Source: Planctomycetia bacterium
GTDB lineage: Bacteria > Planctomycetota > Planctomycetia > Gemmatales > Gemmataceae
Direction: 5' to 3'
Length of the DNA stretch: 64,000 bases
Assembly (NCBI GenBank): GCA_005799265.1
Contig: SYHD01000275.1
Span: 1 to 64,000, forward strand
This document shows positions 51,832 to 61,128 of this stretch, piece after piece. Made by a program: the position numbers and the translations under genes. Below the pieces are notes generated by a model, which ran no database searches, was not told the origin of the DNA, and saw only the letters and a list, made by a program, of their open reading frames with translations. Within the stretch, counting starts at the first letter, position 1. The number at the start of each line of letters is the position of its first letter.

Positions 51832-52863
51832 TTACATCGGTTCCACTTCGTGCTGAATGGCACAAGCGTGGGCGGACAAACGATCGCCGTCCACGCATTC
51901 CCATTCGGCCTTCCAGAGTTGGCTGGCGTGGTAGCCTTCGTCGAAGTAGGTGACGGCGCTCGCTTCATGCTGCCACGTTTGCAGGCGATCCATTTGCCTG
52001 ACGAATGCCAGCGATTCCTGATAGATCGCCCGGCGGTCGGCCAAGCGTTCGCCGCGCAGGTCGAGAGCACCGATCCAGTTCCGCGCATTTGGCCCATCGG
52101 CGAACAAGCGCCGCGCCGTGACGAGAAAACAGCGGGCGAGATCGCGGCGCCGGACCGTGTCGATGGCGTCGAGGAATTCGCCGTAGACACGCGTTTGCGT
52201 CACGCCGATCTTGCGCACGCGCGTGACCGCGCCGATGTTTTCCTTGGCGCGTTCGAGCAGGGTCCAGCGCTGGGCGAGATCCTCTTGCAGCGTTTCCAGG
52301 ATGCTCGCGCCGACGCCGACCATCCAGACTGACCAATCAATGCGGTACGGCGTGCTCCCTTCCGCCAATTCTTCCAGAAACACGAGTCGACACAAGCCAT
52401 CTTGATGTAGCGGCAGCCATTTCTTCTGTAACACCGCCTCCGCCTCGGTGCGTTCGAGTGCATCGAACGCGAGATAAAACAGCAGCCGATCGCCGACGGT
52501 CGTTTCCTCGATCTCCGGCACACTCGTACCAAGCGAGCCCGACACCAGTTGCACGAGAAACTCCAGCGCGTGTTTCGAGAACATCAGCCCGAGGTCACCC
52601 GGCGGCGTCCGCTCCCAAAGCCTGCCGTGCACGCTGGTCGCGCCGCGCAAATAACGCTGGCGCATCCAGCCACGGCGCGCCAGGTATTGAACGCAGCCCT
52701 TGGCGAGCGTATCCTGGATCAATGCGACGGCGTCCCGACTCAAGCAGGCCGGGCGTGGGCTGGGCTTGTGAAAAATCAGCGCCGCCTGTTCTCTGGGCGC
52801 TTGATGCAACACGACGCGCAGCACCTGCAACAGATTCGCCTCGAATCGCGATACGGATCGCAT
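51832..52863 (-). CDS. Uncharacterised helical protein of the FtsH operon
   Basis: A 343-residue, mainly helical protein (MRSVSRFEANLLQVLRVVLH, then RRRDLARCFLVTARRLF). The middle has Trp-rich segments (WSVWMVGVGASILE). No motif of a known enzyme. The start lies 10 bases after the radical SAM stop; co-transcription is clear. I cannot assign it to a family with confidence. Confidence 0.65.
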   Translation of the reverse strand: MRSVSRFEANLLQVLRVVLHQAPREQAALIFHKPSPRPACLSRDAVALIQDTLAKGCVQYLARRGWMRQRYLRGATSVHGRLWERTPPGDLGLMFSKHALEFLVQLVSGSLGTSVPEIEETTVGDRLLFYLAFDALERTEAEAVLQKKWLPLHQDGLCRLVFLEELAEGSTPYRIDWSVWMVGVGASILETLQEDLAQRWTLLERAKENIGAVTRVRKIGVTQTRVYGEFLDAIDTVRRRDLARCFLVTARRLFADGPNARNWIGALDLRGERLADRRAIYQESLAFVRQMDRLQTWQHEASAVTYFDEGYHASQLWKAEWECVDGDRLSAHACAIQHEVEPM

Positions 52864-52873
52864 GCTTCCTCAC

Positions 52874-53494
52874 CTACAATCGCTTCCATAATCCGGCCGC
52901 TTGTTTGGCCGGGAAGCCGTTGATCGTCAACAGACCCTCGGCGAGGCGAATCTCCAGCGTATTGGGCATAAGCCAGCGCGAATCGTTCGGATCGCAGCGT
53001 TCGCTCAGAAAATGCCCGCGTTGATTCGCCGAGCCGATCCAGCGCCGGCGCGTTTCCGGCTCGTCACGATGATACGGGCCGTCAACCAGAATGTCCGTTC
53101 GCTCCAGAAGCAGGTTAACGTTCTTATCGGAAGATTGACGTAGCTCCTCCAGCCGGTAACCGGTGAAGACCAGCACCGACAGTTCGAGCCCATGTGCTGC
53201 CTCGGCAAGCGCCGCCGCATGCGCCGCATGCGCGAACGGCTCACCGCCGAGCAAGGTGATCCCTTCGAGGGCGTGCCTGTCCTTTGCGTTCCGCATTTGG
53301 CTCACAATATCGTCGAGAGACAATTCCGCGCCTCCGACGAACGGCAACATCTCCGGGTTGCAACAGCCCGGACAGCGCAAGGGGCAGCCTTGAAACCACA
53401 GCGCGAAACGTCGGCCCGGCCCCTCGGCTTCCGTCGCGGGGACGATCTGGGCGACTTGCAAGCGCGGTTGGCTTACGTTGGCTGGCAACGTCAT
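52874..53494 (-). CDS. Radical SAM protein of NrdG-like activase type
   Basis: The segment GCPLRCPGCCNPEM holds the CxxxCxxC cluster motif, and LLGGEPFAH is the next SAM-binding motif. 206 residues, small, with the activase-type N-terminus (FALWFQGC). The rest has a strand-rich tail (LMPNTLEIRLAEGLLTINGF). It would bind a 4Fe-4S cluster and SAM. It is the first gene of the FtsH operon. A radical-SAM partner in a proteolytic system suggests modification of a partner protein, which is inference. Confidence 0.85.
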   Translation of the reverse strand: MTLPANVSQPRLQVAQIVPATEAEGPGRRFALWFQGCPLRCPGCCNPEMLPFVGGAELSLDDIVSQMRNAKDRHALEGITLLGGEPFAHAAHAAALAEAAHGLELSVLVFTGYRLEELRQSSDKNVNLLLERTDILVDGPYHRDEPETRRRWIGSANQRGHFLSERCDPNDSRWLMPNTLEIRLAEGLLTINGFPAKQAAGLWKRL

Positions 53495-53510
53495 GGGCTA
53501 GCACCCCGTA

Positions 53511-53573
53511 GTGCAAGCATCTCGCTTGCACGTTTATCCTATTCGGCTTCGCGCAAGCGAGACGCTTGCACTT
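53511..53573. repeat. Palindrome, GTGCAAGC...CTCGCTTGCAC family
   Basis: GTGCAAGCATCTCGCTTGCACG and CGCAAGCGAGACGCTTGCAC form the arms. It lies between the radical SAM gene and the GH10-like gene. Confidence 0.8.
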
Positions 53574-53580
53574 CGGAGTG

Positions 53581-55071
53581 TCACTTGAGATGACTCGCGC
53601 GTAGCTTCACCAGCGCCTCAAGCGCGGCGGTTTCACGTCCCTGTGCGTCAATCAGGCCGCAGTGGGGATAGGTGTGCGGTTGGGCGTCGCTCCAGTGCGC
53701 CCATTGCACGGTGCGGACATACGGCTTGCACAGCGCAAGCGAGGCGAACGCGTCGGTCCAGTCCGCCTGCGCTGCGGGTGTGTAGCCGGCGCGCCAATGG
53801 CCGAGGTTGACGCGCTGGTCGGGATCGGCCAGCTCGGATGCCGACGCCGACGAGGGATACGCAAGCGTCACCTGGATCGGTACGCCCAGAAGCGCGTACA
53901 GATCGAGCACGCGCGACGCGTCAAGCAGGTCGCGGCAATAGCTGCCGCGCGGCGCGACACCCATGACGAATTCGAGCTCGAGGGCCGCGAGCTTCACGCC
54001 GGTGCGGAGGAGATCGTCTGCGAAGGTGAACGGCGTCTTGCTGCGTTCCTGTTGCGCGAGGTACTCGCCCCAGGGATGCGAAATCCCGACGATGATTTCG
54101 AGTTGCGGATTGACGCGTTTGAGCGTGTCGGCGAGGCGGAGCGTGAGCCAGATCAGCTCTTCGTCGCGCCGCGCCAGAATGCCGGCGCGGTTGCTGCCGG
54201 CGCTGACCTGCCAGGTGCGAATGCGCGGCTGATACCGGCGGACGACCATCTCGGCGAATTCGGTAAGACGGAGGCTGAGGGTGTGCAAGTCGGTGGTGTG
54301 TTCCCAAAGCCAATCGGGGAGGTTACGGCCGCCGAAGTCGATCAACGGCCCACCGATGACTTTCAAGCCGTTGGCCAGCGCCCAATCCAGCACGCGGTCG
54401 TGCGCGTCCCACGAGTACGACCCGTTGCCCGGCTCGATCTCCCGCCAGGAGAAGCCAAGGGACACCGTGTTGAACGCTTCCTTGAATCGCGGCGCTTGCG
54501 GCAATTCGTCCGCGCCGGATTCGAGCCGGCAGCTTTGGAGCGTGTCGAACTTCGGCTGGCGTTGATGGCGGAAGTCCAGCACGCGTTCGGTATAGCTGCG
54601 CACCAATTCGTGCGACGCTCGTGAGGCGACGCGCAGGGCCTGTTCGGCGTGTCCCGTCGCGTCCGGGTTGGGCAGCGCCATCAAAGCGCGGCTAAAAGCG
54701 TGAATGGACTCCTTGATTTGATCGCTCAAGATGTCGGGCGTGAGCAGACCGCCGAGGGTCCATTCGGCTGTCTGGCAGCGAAGCTGGTTGAGCTTGCCAC
54801 GCGCCAGTTCGATGGCGAGATCATAGGGCGAGGCGCGTTCCATGAGCGTTGCGGTGCTGGTCATGAGCTGGCCGACGCCGTCGATGCGCCACGGAGTTTG
54901 GAGGTTTCCGCTCTCGTCCACGGTGCGCGTCAGGATGAGGCGATTGCCATCGATGGCGGCCTCGGTGGGATAGGGCATATGGTCCTGACCGCCGGTGACG
55001 CTGGCGCGTTCCAACTCGGGCCGAAGGTCGTCGGCGAGAGTCGGCGGCAGATGGAAACTCATTACACCCAT
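53581..55071 (-). CDS. GH10-like protein without the acid/base Glu
   Basis: From the ATG at 55071, about 496 residues. The C-terminal 330 residues fit a GH10 TIM barrel: FNTVSLGFSWREIEPGNGSY, LKVIGGPLIDFGG, and WQVSAGSN at the strand that normally ends WDVVNE. The nucleophile region reads LELEFVMG with a Glu kept, but the acid/base Glu is Gly. It is probably inactive as a xylanase or acts on another substrate. The N-terminal 160 residues are a separate domain. There is no signal peptide. The gene follows the palindrome and is co-directional with the FtsH operon. Confidence 0.55.
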   Translation of the reverse strand: MGVMSFHLPPTLADDLRPELERASVTGGQDHMPYPTEAAIDGNRLILTRTVDESGNLQTPWRIDGVGQLMTSTATLMERASPYDLAIELARGKLNQLRCQTAEWTLGGLLTPDILSDQIKESIHAFSRALMALPNPDATGHAEQALRVASRASHELVRSYTERVLDFRHQRQPKFDTLQSCRLESGADELPQAPRFKEAFNTVSLGFSWREIEPGNGSYSWDAHDRVLDWALANGLKVIGGPLIDFGGRNLPDWLWEHTTDLHTLSLRLTEFAEMVVRRYQPRIRTWQVSAGSNRAGILARRDEELIWLTLRLADTLKRVNPQLEIIVGISHPWGEYLAQQERSKTPFTFADDLLRTGVKLAALELEFVMGVAPRGSYCRDLLDASRVLDLYALLGVPIQVTLAYPSSASASELADPDQRVNLGHWRAGYTPAAQADWTDAFASLALCKPYVRTVQWAHWSDAQPHTYPHCGLIDAQGRETAALEALVKLRASHLK

Positions 55072-55401
55072 AGTGCGACGTGGGAAAGTGCGTTGATTTA
55101 CCTTGCGCGGGCGAATGCACATTCGCCTGGATCGATCCGCACGCGCTGGGACGCAAGAGTCGTAACGGCGCGCGATCGCGAGGCTTCGTGTGTGACTGTG
55201 ATCGGGTCGGTCTGCCAAATCCTAACGGCGTGGTGGCCGGGGTAGGCAGGTCCTTTATTTGGCAAGTTCGTTAAGCCGCGTGGGAATAGTCAAGCCCACA
55301 GATACCTGAATAATTCTCCCCTCGCCAAACCGCCGTTTCGTTGATGGCCGAAAATCCGACTCAACCACGCAATTCCAACTCGCGCCGATATGAAGAATAA
55401 G
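55072..55401. other. Gap between the GH10-like gene and tRNA-His
   Basis: About 330 bases without an ORF that I would call a gene. No obvious promoter or palindrome is seen beyond short A/T stretches. The GH10-like gene promoter probably lies here. Confidence 0.4.
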
Positions 55402-55476
55402 GGTGGGTGACCGGACTCGAACCGGCGACAACCAGATCCACAATCTGGAGCTCTAACCAACTGAGCTACACCCACC
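55402..55476 (-). tRNA. tRNA-His (anticodon GTG)
   Basis: The minus strand reads GGTGGGTGTAGCTCAGTTGG ... TTGTGGA in the anticodon loop, GGTTCGAGTCC in the T arm, ending CACCCACC. Acceptor arms GTGGGTG and CACCCAC pair, with the extra G-1 opposite C73 typical of tRNA-His. The CCA is not encoded. Confidence 0.95.
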
Positions 55477-55651
55477 ATCCTGAACTCGGATTCCCTGGGC
55501 TATTCAGATCCGAGCCTTTCAGGCTCAAGGCCTGAAGACCGCTTACACTCACGTTATCTTAATTGCTTCCCTCGCTTTGGCAAGCTTGCTTCAAATCGCT
55601 CCAGTTCCCCTCGTCAGGTTGCTTCCCGGCATCGGAGCATCACGAGCACGC

Positions 55652-56962
55652 TTACCCCGCGAAGAAAACAAAAGCAACCAGGACAAACACTGGCAGCAGA
55701 ATGACGCTCGCATACGCCAGGTAGCCGAAGAAGGACGGCATCGGATATCCGAAGCTTTCGGCAATGCTCTTGACCATGAAGTTCGGCCCGTTGCCGATGT
55801 AGGTCATCGCCCCCATGAACACGGCGCCGGCGCTGATCGCCTGCAAAATGAGCGGTTCTTGCGTTGCTAACGGGCCGAAATCCGGCTGTCCGGAGGCGAG
55901 GGTGGCGAACGTCATGTACGTCGGCGTGTTGTCCAGAATGGACGAGACGGCGCCGGTGAGCCAAAAGTATTGCCAGGCTCGCGTGATGCCCAGGTCGGCG
56001 CGGTGCTGGGCCAACAACGCCAGCGCGGGAACCATCGTCACGAAGATGCCGACGAAGATTACCGTCACTTCGATGATTGACTCAAAGGAGAACTGATTGT
56101 TTTCACGCACGCTAGGCGGTGTGAAAAACCAGGAGAGGAGCGCCATCGCCGCCATGAGCGCGCTGGGCCAGGGGCGCTCCAGCTTCAGGTCCCCCGCGAC
56201 ACTTGCCGATTGCAGGAGAACCGCGGCGAGAATTCCGGCGAGAAACACGATGTTGATCGACCCGCCGATGACGAGTGAGCCGTGCCGCGGCGGAAACGCA
56301 GCGCGATCGGGTTCGCGCCAATAGGCGAGCGCGTCCCAAACCAGGGCGATACCGATGACGCTGCTATTCGCCATCAACCAGTGCGGCCACAGCGACAACG
56401 TCCAGAAGAAATCGACTCCATTGAGAAAGCCGAGGAAAAGCGGCGGATCGCCCAAAGGCGTCAACAGACCGCCGAGATTGCAGACGACGAAGATGAAAAA
56501 GAGCGGCAGGTGACCACGGTGTGCGCGAATTGCGTTGATGCGCAGAAAAGGGCGAATCAACAACATGCTCGCGCCGGTCGTGCCGATGACGTTCGCCAGC
56601 ACCGCACCCAAAAGGAGAAAGCCCGCATTGACGAACGGCGTGGGTCGAAACTGGCCTTGGAGCGCGATGCCTCCCGCGACCGTGTACAGCGCCGCCAAAA
56701 GCACGATGAAGTCAACGTATTCGAGCAACGCGTGTTCGAGCTTCAGCAATCCCGGCTGAGCTCCCCGCCATTCCAGGTAGCAAAGATACGCCGCCACCGG
56801 CACGGCGAGGCCGACCGAAACGAGCAGCTTGCGCAGATTGCTGTGCCAAAACTTCGCGGCGACGAGCGGCAGAATGGCGATCGACAGGAGCAGCACGACA
56901 AACGGCGCCAACGACCACGGCGCGACGTTCAGCCTGCCGGCCGCGTCAGCGAATAGCGACAT
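55652..56962 (-). CDS. NhaD-like Na+/H+ antiporter
   Basis: A 436-residue membrane protein with about 11 helices. GTTGASMLLIRPFLRI, NLGGLLTPLGDPPLFLGF and the repeat SSILDNTPTYMTF with YIGNGPNFMVK fit the NhaD/ArsB-type ion transporter fold. It would exchange Na+ for protons in the inner membrane. The gene lies between tRNA-His and the big coiled-coil gene and is divergent from the latter. Confidence 0.85.
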   Translation of the reverse strand: MSLFADAAGRLNVAPWSLAPFVVLLLSIAILPLVAAKFWHSNLRKLLVSVGLAVPVAAYLCYLEWRGAQPGLLKLEHALLEYVDFIVLLAALYTVAGGIALQGQFRPTPFVNAGFLLLGAVLANVIGTTGASMLLIRPFLRINAIRAHRGHLPLFFIFVVCNLGGLLTPLGDPPLFLGFLNGVDFFWTLSLWPHWLMANSSVIGIALVWDALAYWREPDRAAFPPRHGSLVIGGSINIVFLAGILAAVLLQSASVAGDLKLERPWPSALMAAMALLSWFFTPPSVRENNQFSFESIIEVTVIFVGIFVTMVPALALLAQHRADLGITRAWQYFWLTGAVSSILDNTPTYMTFATLASGQPDFGPLATQEPLILQAISAGAVFMGAMTYIGNGPNFMVKSIAESFGYPMPSFFGYLAYASVILLPVFVLVAFVFFAG

Positions 56963-57318
56963 GATCCACGACCCATGAATATAGGATGCGTCACGGACTC
57001 ACCACGTTTTTGCAAATGCGTGGTGCGTCTGCGGCTCCCTTCTCGAAAGAACATAGCCGATTCTACGGAACCCGCGATTGGGCAAACAGCATAAGCAAGG
57101 GCAAATGATCGATTCAGGCGTGGTTCAAACTAGGATAGCGCATTTCGTGAGATTTTGAATTCTGCGCTCCGCCAAAATCGAGAGGCACATCCTCTGCGTT
57201 CCAGCGACGACCAAAGCGCTATATCAATTTTTCGGAGAAATCGCTCTAAGCACAGGCAGGCTTCGTGCGCGGCATGAGGCTCGTGGATAGATCCACCCCA
57301 GCGGCCCAGGTTGCCAGA
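56963..57318. other. Divergent regulatory gap
   Basis: 356 bases between the antiporter and FHA genes. A small hairpin (CACCACG...CGTGGTG) lies near 57000-57025, and A/T-rich stretches around 57145-57180 and 57225. No operator or riboswitch is recognised. Confidence 0.35.
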
Positions 57319-60300
57319 ATGGCCTCGTCTTCCCTAAACTTCGATGACTGGAGCTACACGCTCCCCGGCGTCGATCTTGAAGTGCGGCACGGCAGCGCGC
57401 ACGGCGCGACCTATGCGCTCGACGGCGTCGATTTCCTCATCGGCACCGTGCCCGGCTGCGACTTGCGCGTGGTCGCCTCGCTCACTCCCGGTCCCTCCGC
57501 CCGTGCCAGCGCCGCTCCCCGAACCACGGGCGAGAACGCCGCAGTCCTTTGTCTGATCGCGCGCCATCCCGGCGGCGCTACTCTGCGCAGACTGGCTCCC
57601 ACGCATCCCGTTCTCGTCAATGGCAAGAACGTCGCGCAGGCCGAACTCGTGGACGGTGATCGCGTGCAGGTTGGCCTCGTCGAGATTCAAATTCGCATCA
57701 CTCCGGCGCAGTCCGCGGCGGCGCACTCTCCCGACCTCGAGCACGAGAGGCAGGAATTTCAAGAATCCGTCCGACAATTTCGTCAGAAGCTGCTCTCCTT
57801 CCAGCACGACAAGGAAGAATTCGAACGTGCCAAGCAACAGCGCCCCCAGACCGTCTTGGCCGACTCGGAGACACAGCGTGCTCTGTTGCAGACGGACCTT
57901 CTGGAAGAACGCGCCCTTGAAATTGAGCGGCAGAAGAACGAAGTCGCCAAGGCTCGGCAGGAAATCGCTGAGTTGCGTCGCCAGATTCAGGACCGCCGCG
58001 ACAAGGCTTGGCAGTCCGACGATGCCGAAACCGCCCGTTATGACTTCGCCGAGCGCATGCCGCGCGGCCGTCAACGACACGTGGAGACCGGCGATGTCAC
58101 GCAGAGTGCGCTTCGCCTGGACGAGGAACGCCGGCTCTTCAAGGAAACACAGAAGGATGCGCTCGCCGAATTGGCGAGGAAACAGGCAGACCTGCAAGCG
58201 CGTGAGGCGACTCTCGCCGAGAACACCCGCGCGCTGGAGGCGCGCATCAAGCAGTTCGAGGTCGATGTCCTCAAGCTCCATCACCGCGAGGTCGGGCTGG
58301 CCGAGCGCGAGACAGGACAGCAGAAGCAAGAGGATGCGTTGACGCGCCGCAGCGAACAGTTGCGCCGCGACACCGCCGACTTCGAGGCGCAGGTCGTCGA
58401 GATCGATCAATGGCGCGTGCAATTGACCGAAGAGGCCGATCGATTCGCCAAGGAGAAGAAGGCGCAAGAGGCGCTCATTCGCCAGACCGCGGAGCGCGAG
58501 GCCGCGTTCGAAGGGCAGCAAGCCACGGTCACGACCCTGCGCGGCCGACTCGAACGCATGCGCGAGGACCTGCGTGTTCGCGAGCAGAAGCTCGATCAGG
58601 AGCGCGACGCGCTGGCGACGCGCGAATTGAATCTCATCACCAAGGAGCAAGCGTTCGACAAGCTCCAGCTCGACATGGAGACCGACCGGCAGCAGTACGA
58701 TCAGGACCGCCAGCAATGGCTGGAACGCGCCGCCACGATGGAGGCTGCGGTCAGGCAGCTCAAACTCGCCCAGGACAGTCTGCTCAGCCGGGATCAACGC
58801 CTCAAGAGCGACACGCAAGAGCTGGCCGAACGCGCCCAACAGTTCGAGGAAGCCGAGGGGGTTCTGCACAGCCGGCTGGCTCAGCTCGCCGAGACGCAGG
58901 AACGCCTGGACATCGATCGCAAGGCGCATCAAGAGCGCAGCATCAATCTGCTTGAGCGCGAGCAGGCGTGCATCACCCTACAAGAGCAACTCCAGCGCCG
59001 TAGCCAGGAAATCGCGGGTCGGCACAAGGAAATTGCCGATCGCATCCAGGAACATCAAGCCAAGATCGCCGAGGTTGAGGCGTTGCGCAAGGGCATGGAA
59101 GACCGCGAGCAGGAATTCAAGACCCAGGCGGACACCTGGCGCGCGGAGCTTGACCGTCGGGCCGAATGTTTGCAGAAGCAGCACGCGGAGGTCGTCGGTT
59201 TCGACGACAAGTACAAGGACCAACTCGCCTACATAGCCGCCGAACGCAAGGCGCACGGCGAGGAGCGAGCCCAGTTCCATCGCGAACAGCAAGCATCGCT
59301 GGAAAAGGTCGTGCAAACCCGACTCGATCTGGAGAAGACCCACGCTGACGCCCTGGCTCTGCTCGAGCAGCTCCCCGACGCCGAGCTGCGCGCGGGCACC
59401 GCCGTCGATCGCATGGGCTACGCGCGCGAACAGCTTCGCGAACACCTTGGCGAGATCCACGAATATGTGCGCCAGTGCCAGGACGAGCTGACCCAACTGC
59501 GCAGCCGATTGCAAACCGACCTGGCCAAGCTCGACGAGCAAGAGAAACTGTTGCGGCAAAATCAGGACGAGCATCGCCTGGCCGTCGTCGCGTTTCGCCA
59601 GGAGCTGATCGATTGGCAAGGGCAGATCGGCGAGCTGCGTCGGCTCCTGTCGCGCGATGAGACGCGCCTGGAACGTAAGCAAGCCAAGGTCGAGGAACGG
59701 GCCCGCGCGATGGACGAAGCCTCGCAGCGCCTCGCCGAGCACGCCGAAGAATTGCAGGAGCAGGAACGAGATGTCGCCGAACGCCGCAACGAGGTGGACC
59801 GCCACCTCGGCGACATGCAGGCATGGTATCGCGACAAACTACGCGACCTGGCCGGCGTCCCCCTCGTGTCCAACGCATTTCCCCCCTCTCCCTCTGGGAG
59901 AGGGGCCGGAGGTGAGGGCCGAACTGACCGTGAGCTTGCGTCATCGCCGGACGACACTGATCCCGGCATTATCCCGACGAACCGCAGCATTCTGTCTATC
60001 ACCGCGTCCGCCGATCCGGGCGATCAGAAGCTCGGCCAAGTGCTGCGCGATTTGCAGCTCATCGACGCCGACACACTAACGGCGCTTTTAGCGGAAGCGC
60101 GTCGGCAGCGGCGTTCGCTGCGTCAGGTGCTGCTAGCGTCCGGCGTCATCACGCTCTATCAACTGGCGCTCATCGAAGCGGGCAACGTCGGCGGTCTGGC
60201 GCTCGGGCCCGTCCGCATCATTGACCGCATTCGCCATACCGCACTGGAGACCGTCTACCGCGTCTTCGATCCGCGCCGCGGCGTTGAAGCCGTCTTACGG

Positions 60301-60963
60301 CATCTTTCCGAAGCAAACATGACCGACCCGGTGCGCCCAGACGAATTCCGCGACCTCTTCACGCAGGCAAAGCTCAACGATCCACACCTGGCAAACACGC
60401 TGGAAGTGCTGGAACTGTCTGGTCGCCCGGCCGTGCTGCAAGAGTGGTTAACGGGTCTGCCCGCGCAGGATTGGCCCGCCCTCGCCGCCGCACCGGGCGT
60501 GTGCTATCGGCTCTTGACACAAGCTGCTCAAGGTTTGGCGACCACGCACCACGCCGGCATCATCCACGGGCATCTCAACGACGCGCATCTGTTGCTCACT
60601 GCGGACGGCGTTTTGAAAATCTGCGGCATCGGCGAGCCGCCGTGGCTGGCCGGTGTCCTCGGCGACGAAACGCCCACCGAGCGCGACGACTTGCGTGCTC
60701 TCGGCAAGATCGCCTCGAGCTGGTGTACGCCGAGCGGCGTCCGCAAAGGCCCAAAAACGAAGCCGCTGCCGGAAGCGCTGGTGTCGATCCTCTACCGCTT
60801 GACTGCCGACGGTACCACCGGTTATGGCAACGTCGACGAGTTGCTCGACGAACTGCACAAAGCGTCTGCCGCGATCCCTGCCAACACCGAGGCCTGGGAC
60901 CGCTTGCTGAAATACGTCCGCGAACACGGCGCGGCGGAGGCGACGTTGAGACAGTCGGCTTGA
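57319..60963 (+). CDS. FHA-like domain, long coiled coil and C-terminal pseudokinase
   Basis: The ATG at 57319 gives 1214 residues; the ORF-track GTG is 54 bases upstream. Residues 15-125 are an FHA-like domain (VLVNGKNVAQAELVDGDRVQ). About 700 residues of Glu/Gln/Arg-rich coiled coil follow. A low-complexity insert PPSPSGRGAGGEG lies after it. The last 240 residues follow a protein-kinase layout (CYRLLTQAAQGLATTHHAGI, then IHGHLNDAHLLLTADGVLKI), but HRD is HGHL and DFG is CGIGEP, so it is a pseudokinase. It is probably a large scaffold that reads phosphorylation through the FHA-like domain. Confidence 0.8.
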   Translation: MASSSLNFDDWSYTLPGVDLEVRHGSAHGATYALDGVDFLIGTVPGCDLRVVASLTPGPSARASAAPRTTGENAAVLCLIARHPGGATLRRLAPTHPVLVNGKNVAQAELVDGDRVQVGLVEIQIRITPAQSAAAHSPDLEHERQEFQESVRQFRQKLLSFQHDKEEFERAKQQRPQTVLADSETQRALLQTDLLEERALEIERQKNEVAKARQEIAELRRQIQDRRDKAWQSDDAETARYDFAERMPRGRQRHVETGDVTQSALRLDEERRLFKETQKDALAELARKQADLQAREATLAENTRALEARIKQFEVDVLKLHHREVGLAERETGQQKQEDALTRRSEQLRRDTADFEAQVVEIDQWRVQLTEEADRFAKEKKAQEALIRQTAEREAAFEGQQATVTTLRGRLERMREDLRVREQKLDQERDALATRELNLITKEQAFDKLQLDMETDRQQYDQDRQQWLERAATMEAAVRQLKLAQDSLLSRDQRLKSDTQELAERAQQFEEAEGVLHSRLAQLAETQERLDIDRKAHQERSINLLEREQACITLQEQLQRRSQEIAGRHKEIADRIQEHQAKIAEVEALRKGMEDREQEFKTQADTWRAELDRRAECLQKQHAEVVGFDDKYKDQLAYIAAERKAHGEERAQFHREQQASLEKVVQTRLDLEKTHADALALLEQLPDAELRAGTAVDRMGYAREQLREHLGEIHEYVRQCQDELTQLRSRLQTDLAKLDEQEKLLRQNQDEHRLAVVAFRQELIDWQGQIGELRRLLSRDETRLERKQAKVEERARAMDEASQRLAEHAEELQEQERDVAERRNEVDRHLGDMQAWYRDKLRDLAGVPLVSNAFPPSPSGRGAGGEGRTDRELASSPDDTDPGIIPTNRSILSITASADPGDQKLGQVLRDLQLIDADTLTALLAEARRQRRSLRQVLLASGVITLYQLALIEAGNVGGLALGPVRIIDRIRHTALETVYRVFDPRRGVEAVLRHLSEANMTDPVRPDEFRDLFTQAKLNDPHLANTLEVLELSGRPAVLQEWLTGLPAQDWPALAAAPGVCYRLLTQAAQGLATTHHAGIIHGHLNDAHLLLTADGVLKICGIGEPPWLAGVLGDETPTERDDLRALGKIASSWCTPSGVRKGPKTKPLPEALVSILYRLTADGTTGYGNVDELLDELHKASAAIPANTEAWDRLLKYVREHGAAEATLRQSA
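59881..59920. repeat. CCCTCTCCCTCTGGGAGAGGGG repeat inside a CDS
   Basis: CCCCTCTCCC-TCT-GGGAGAGGGG is a perfect hairpin of the type common between planctomycete genes. Here it is read in frame and codes for PPSPSGRGAGGEG within the FHA/pseudokinase protein. Confidence 0.8.
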
Positions 60964-61128
60964 TTCTTGAACACGTGGGACAGGCGGATCGCATGTCCCA
61001 TGTGTTACGGCTCAAAAATTCCATATCACCGCTAGCGTAGCAAATTTCCCGCGCGGACTTTTCCAGGTTGCTGCAAAGGCTATATCAATCAAGGCCCAAT
61101 CCTCAAGCAGTATTTCCAGGGGGACATC

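Noticed and set aside
55402-55476. tRNA-His as island attachment site
   Set aside because: No integrase and no repeat of the tRNA 3' end is seen nearby, and the surrounding genes look ordinary.
57334-58932. 532-residue minus-strand ORF
   Set aside because: Antisense of the coiled-coil region; Leu-rich shadows of Glu/Gln/Arg codons are expected.
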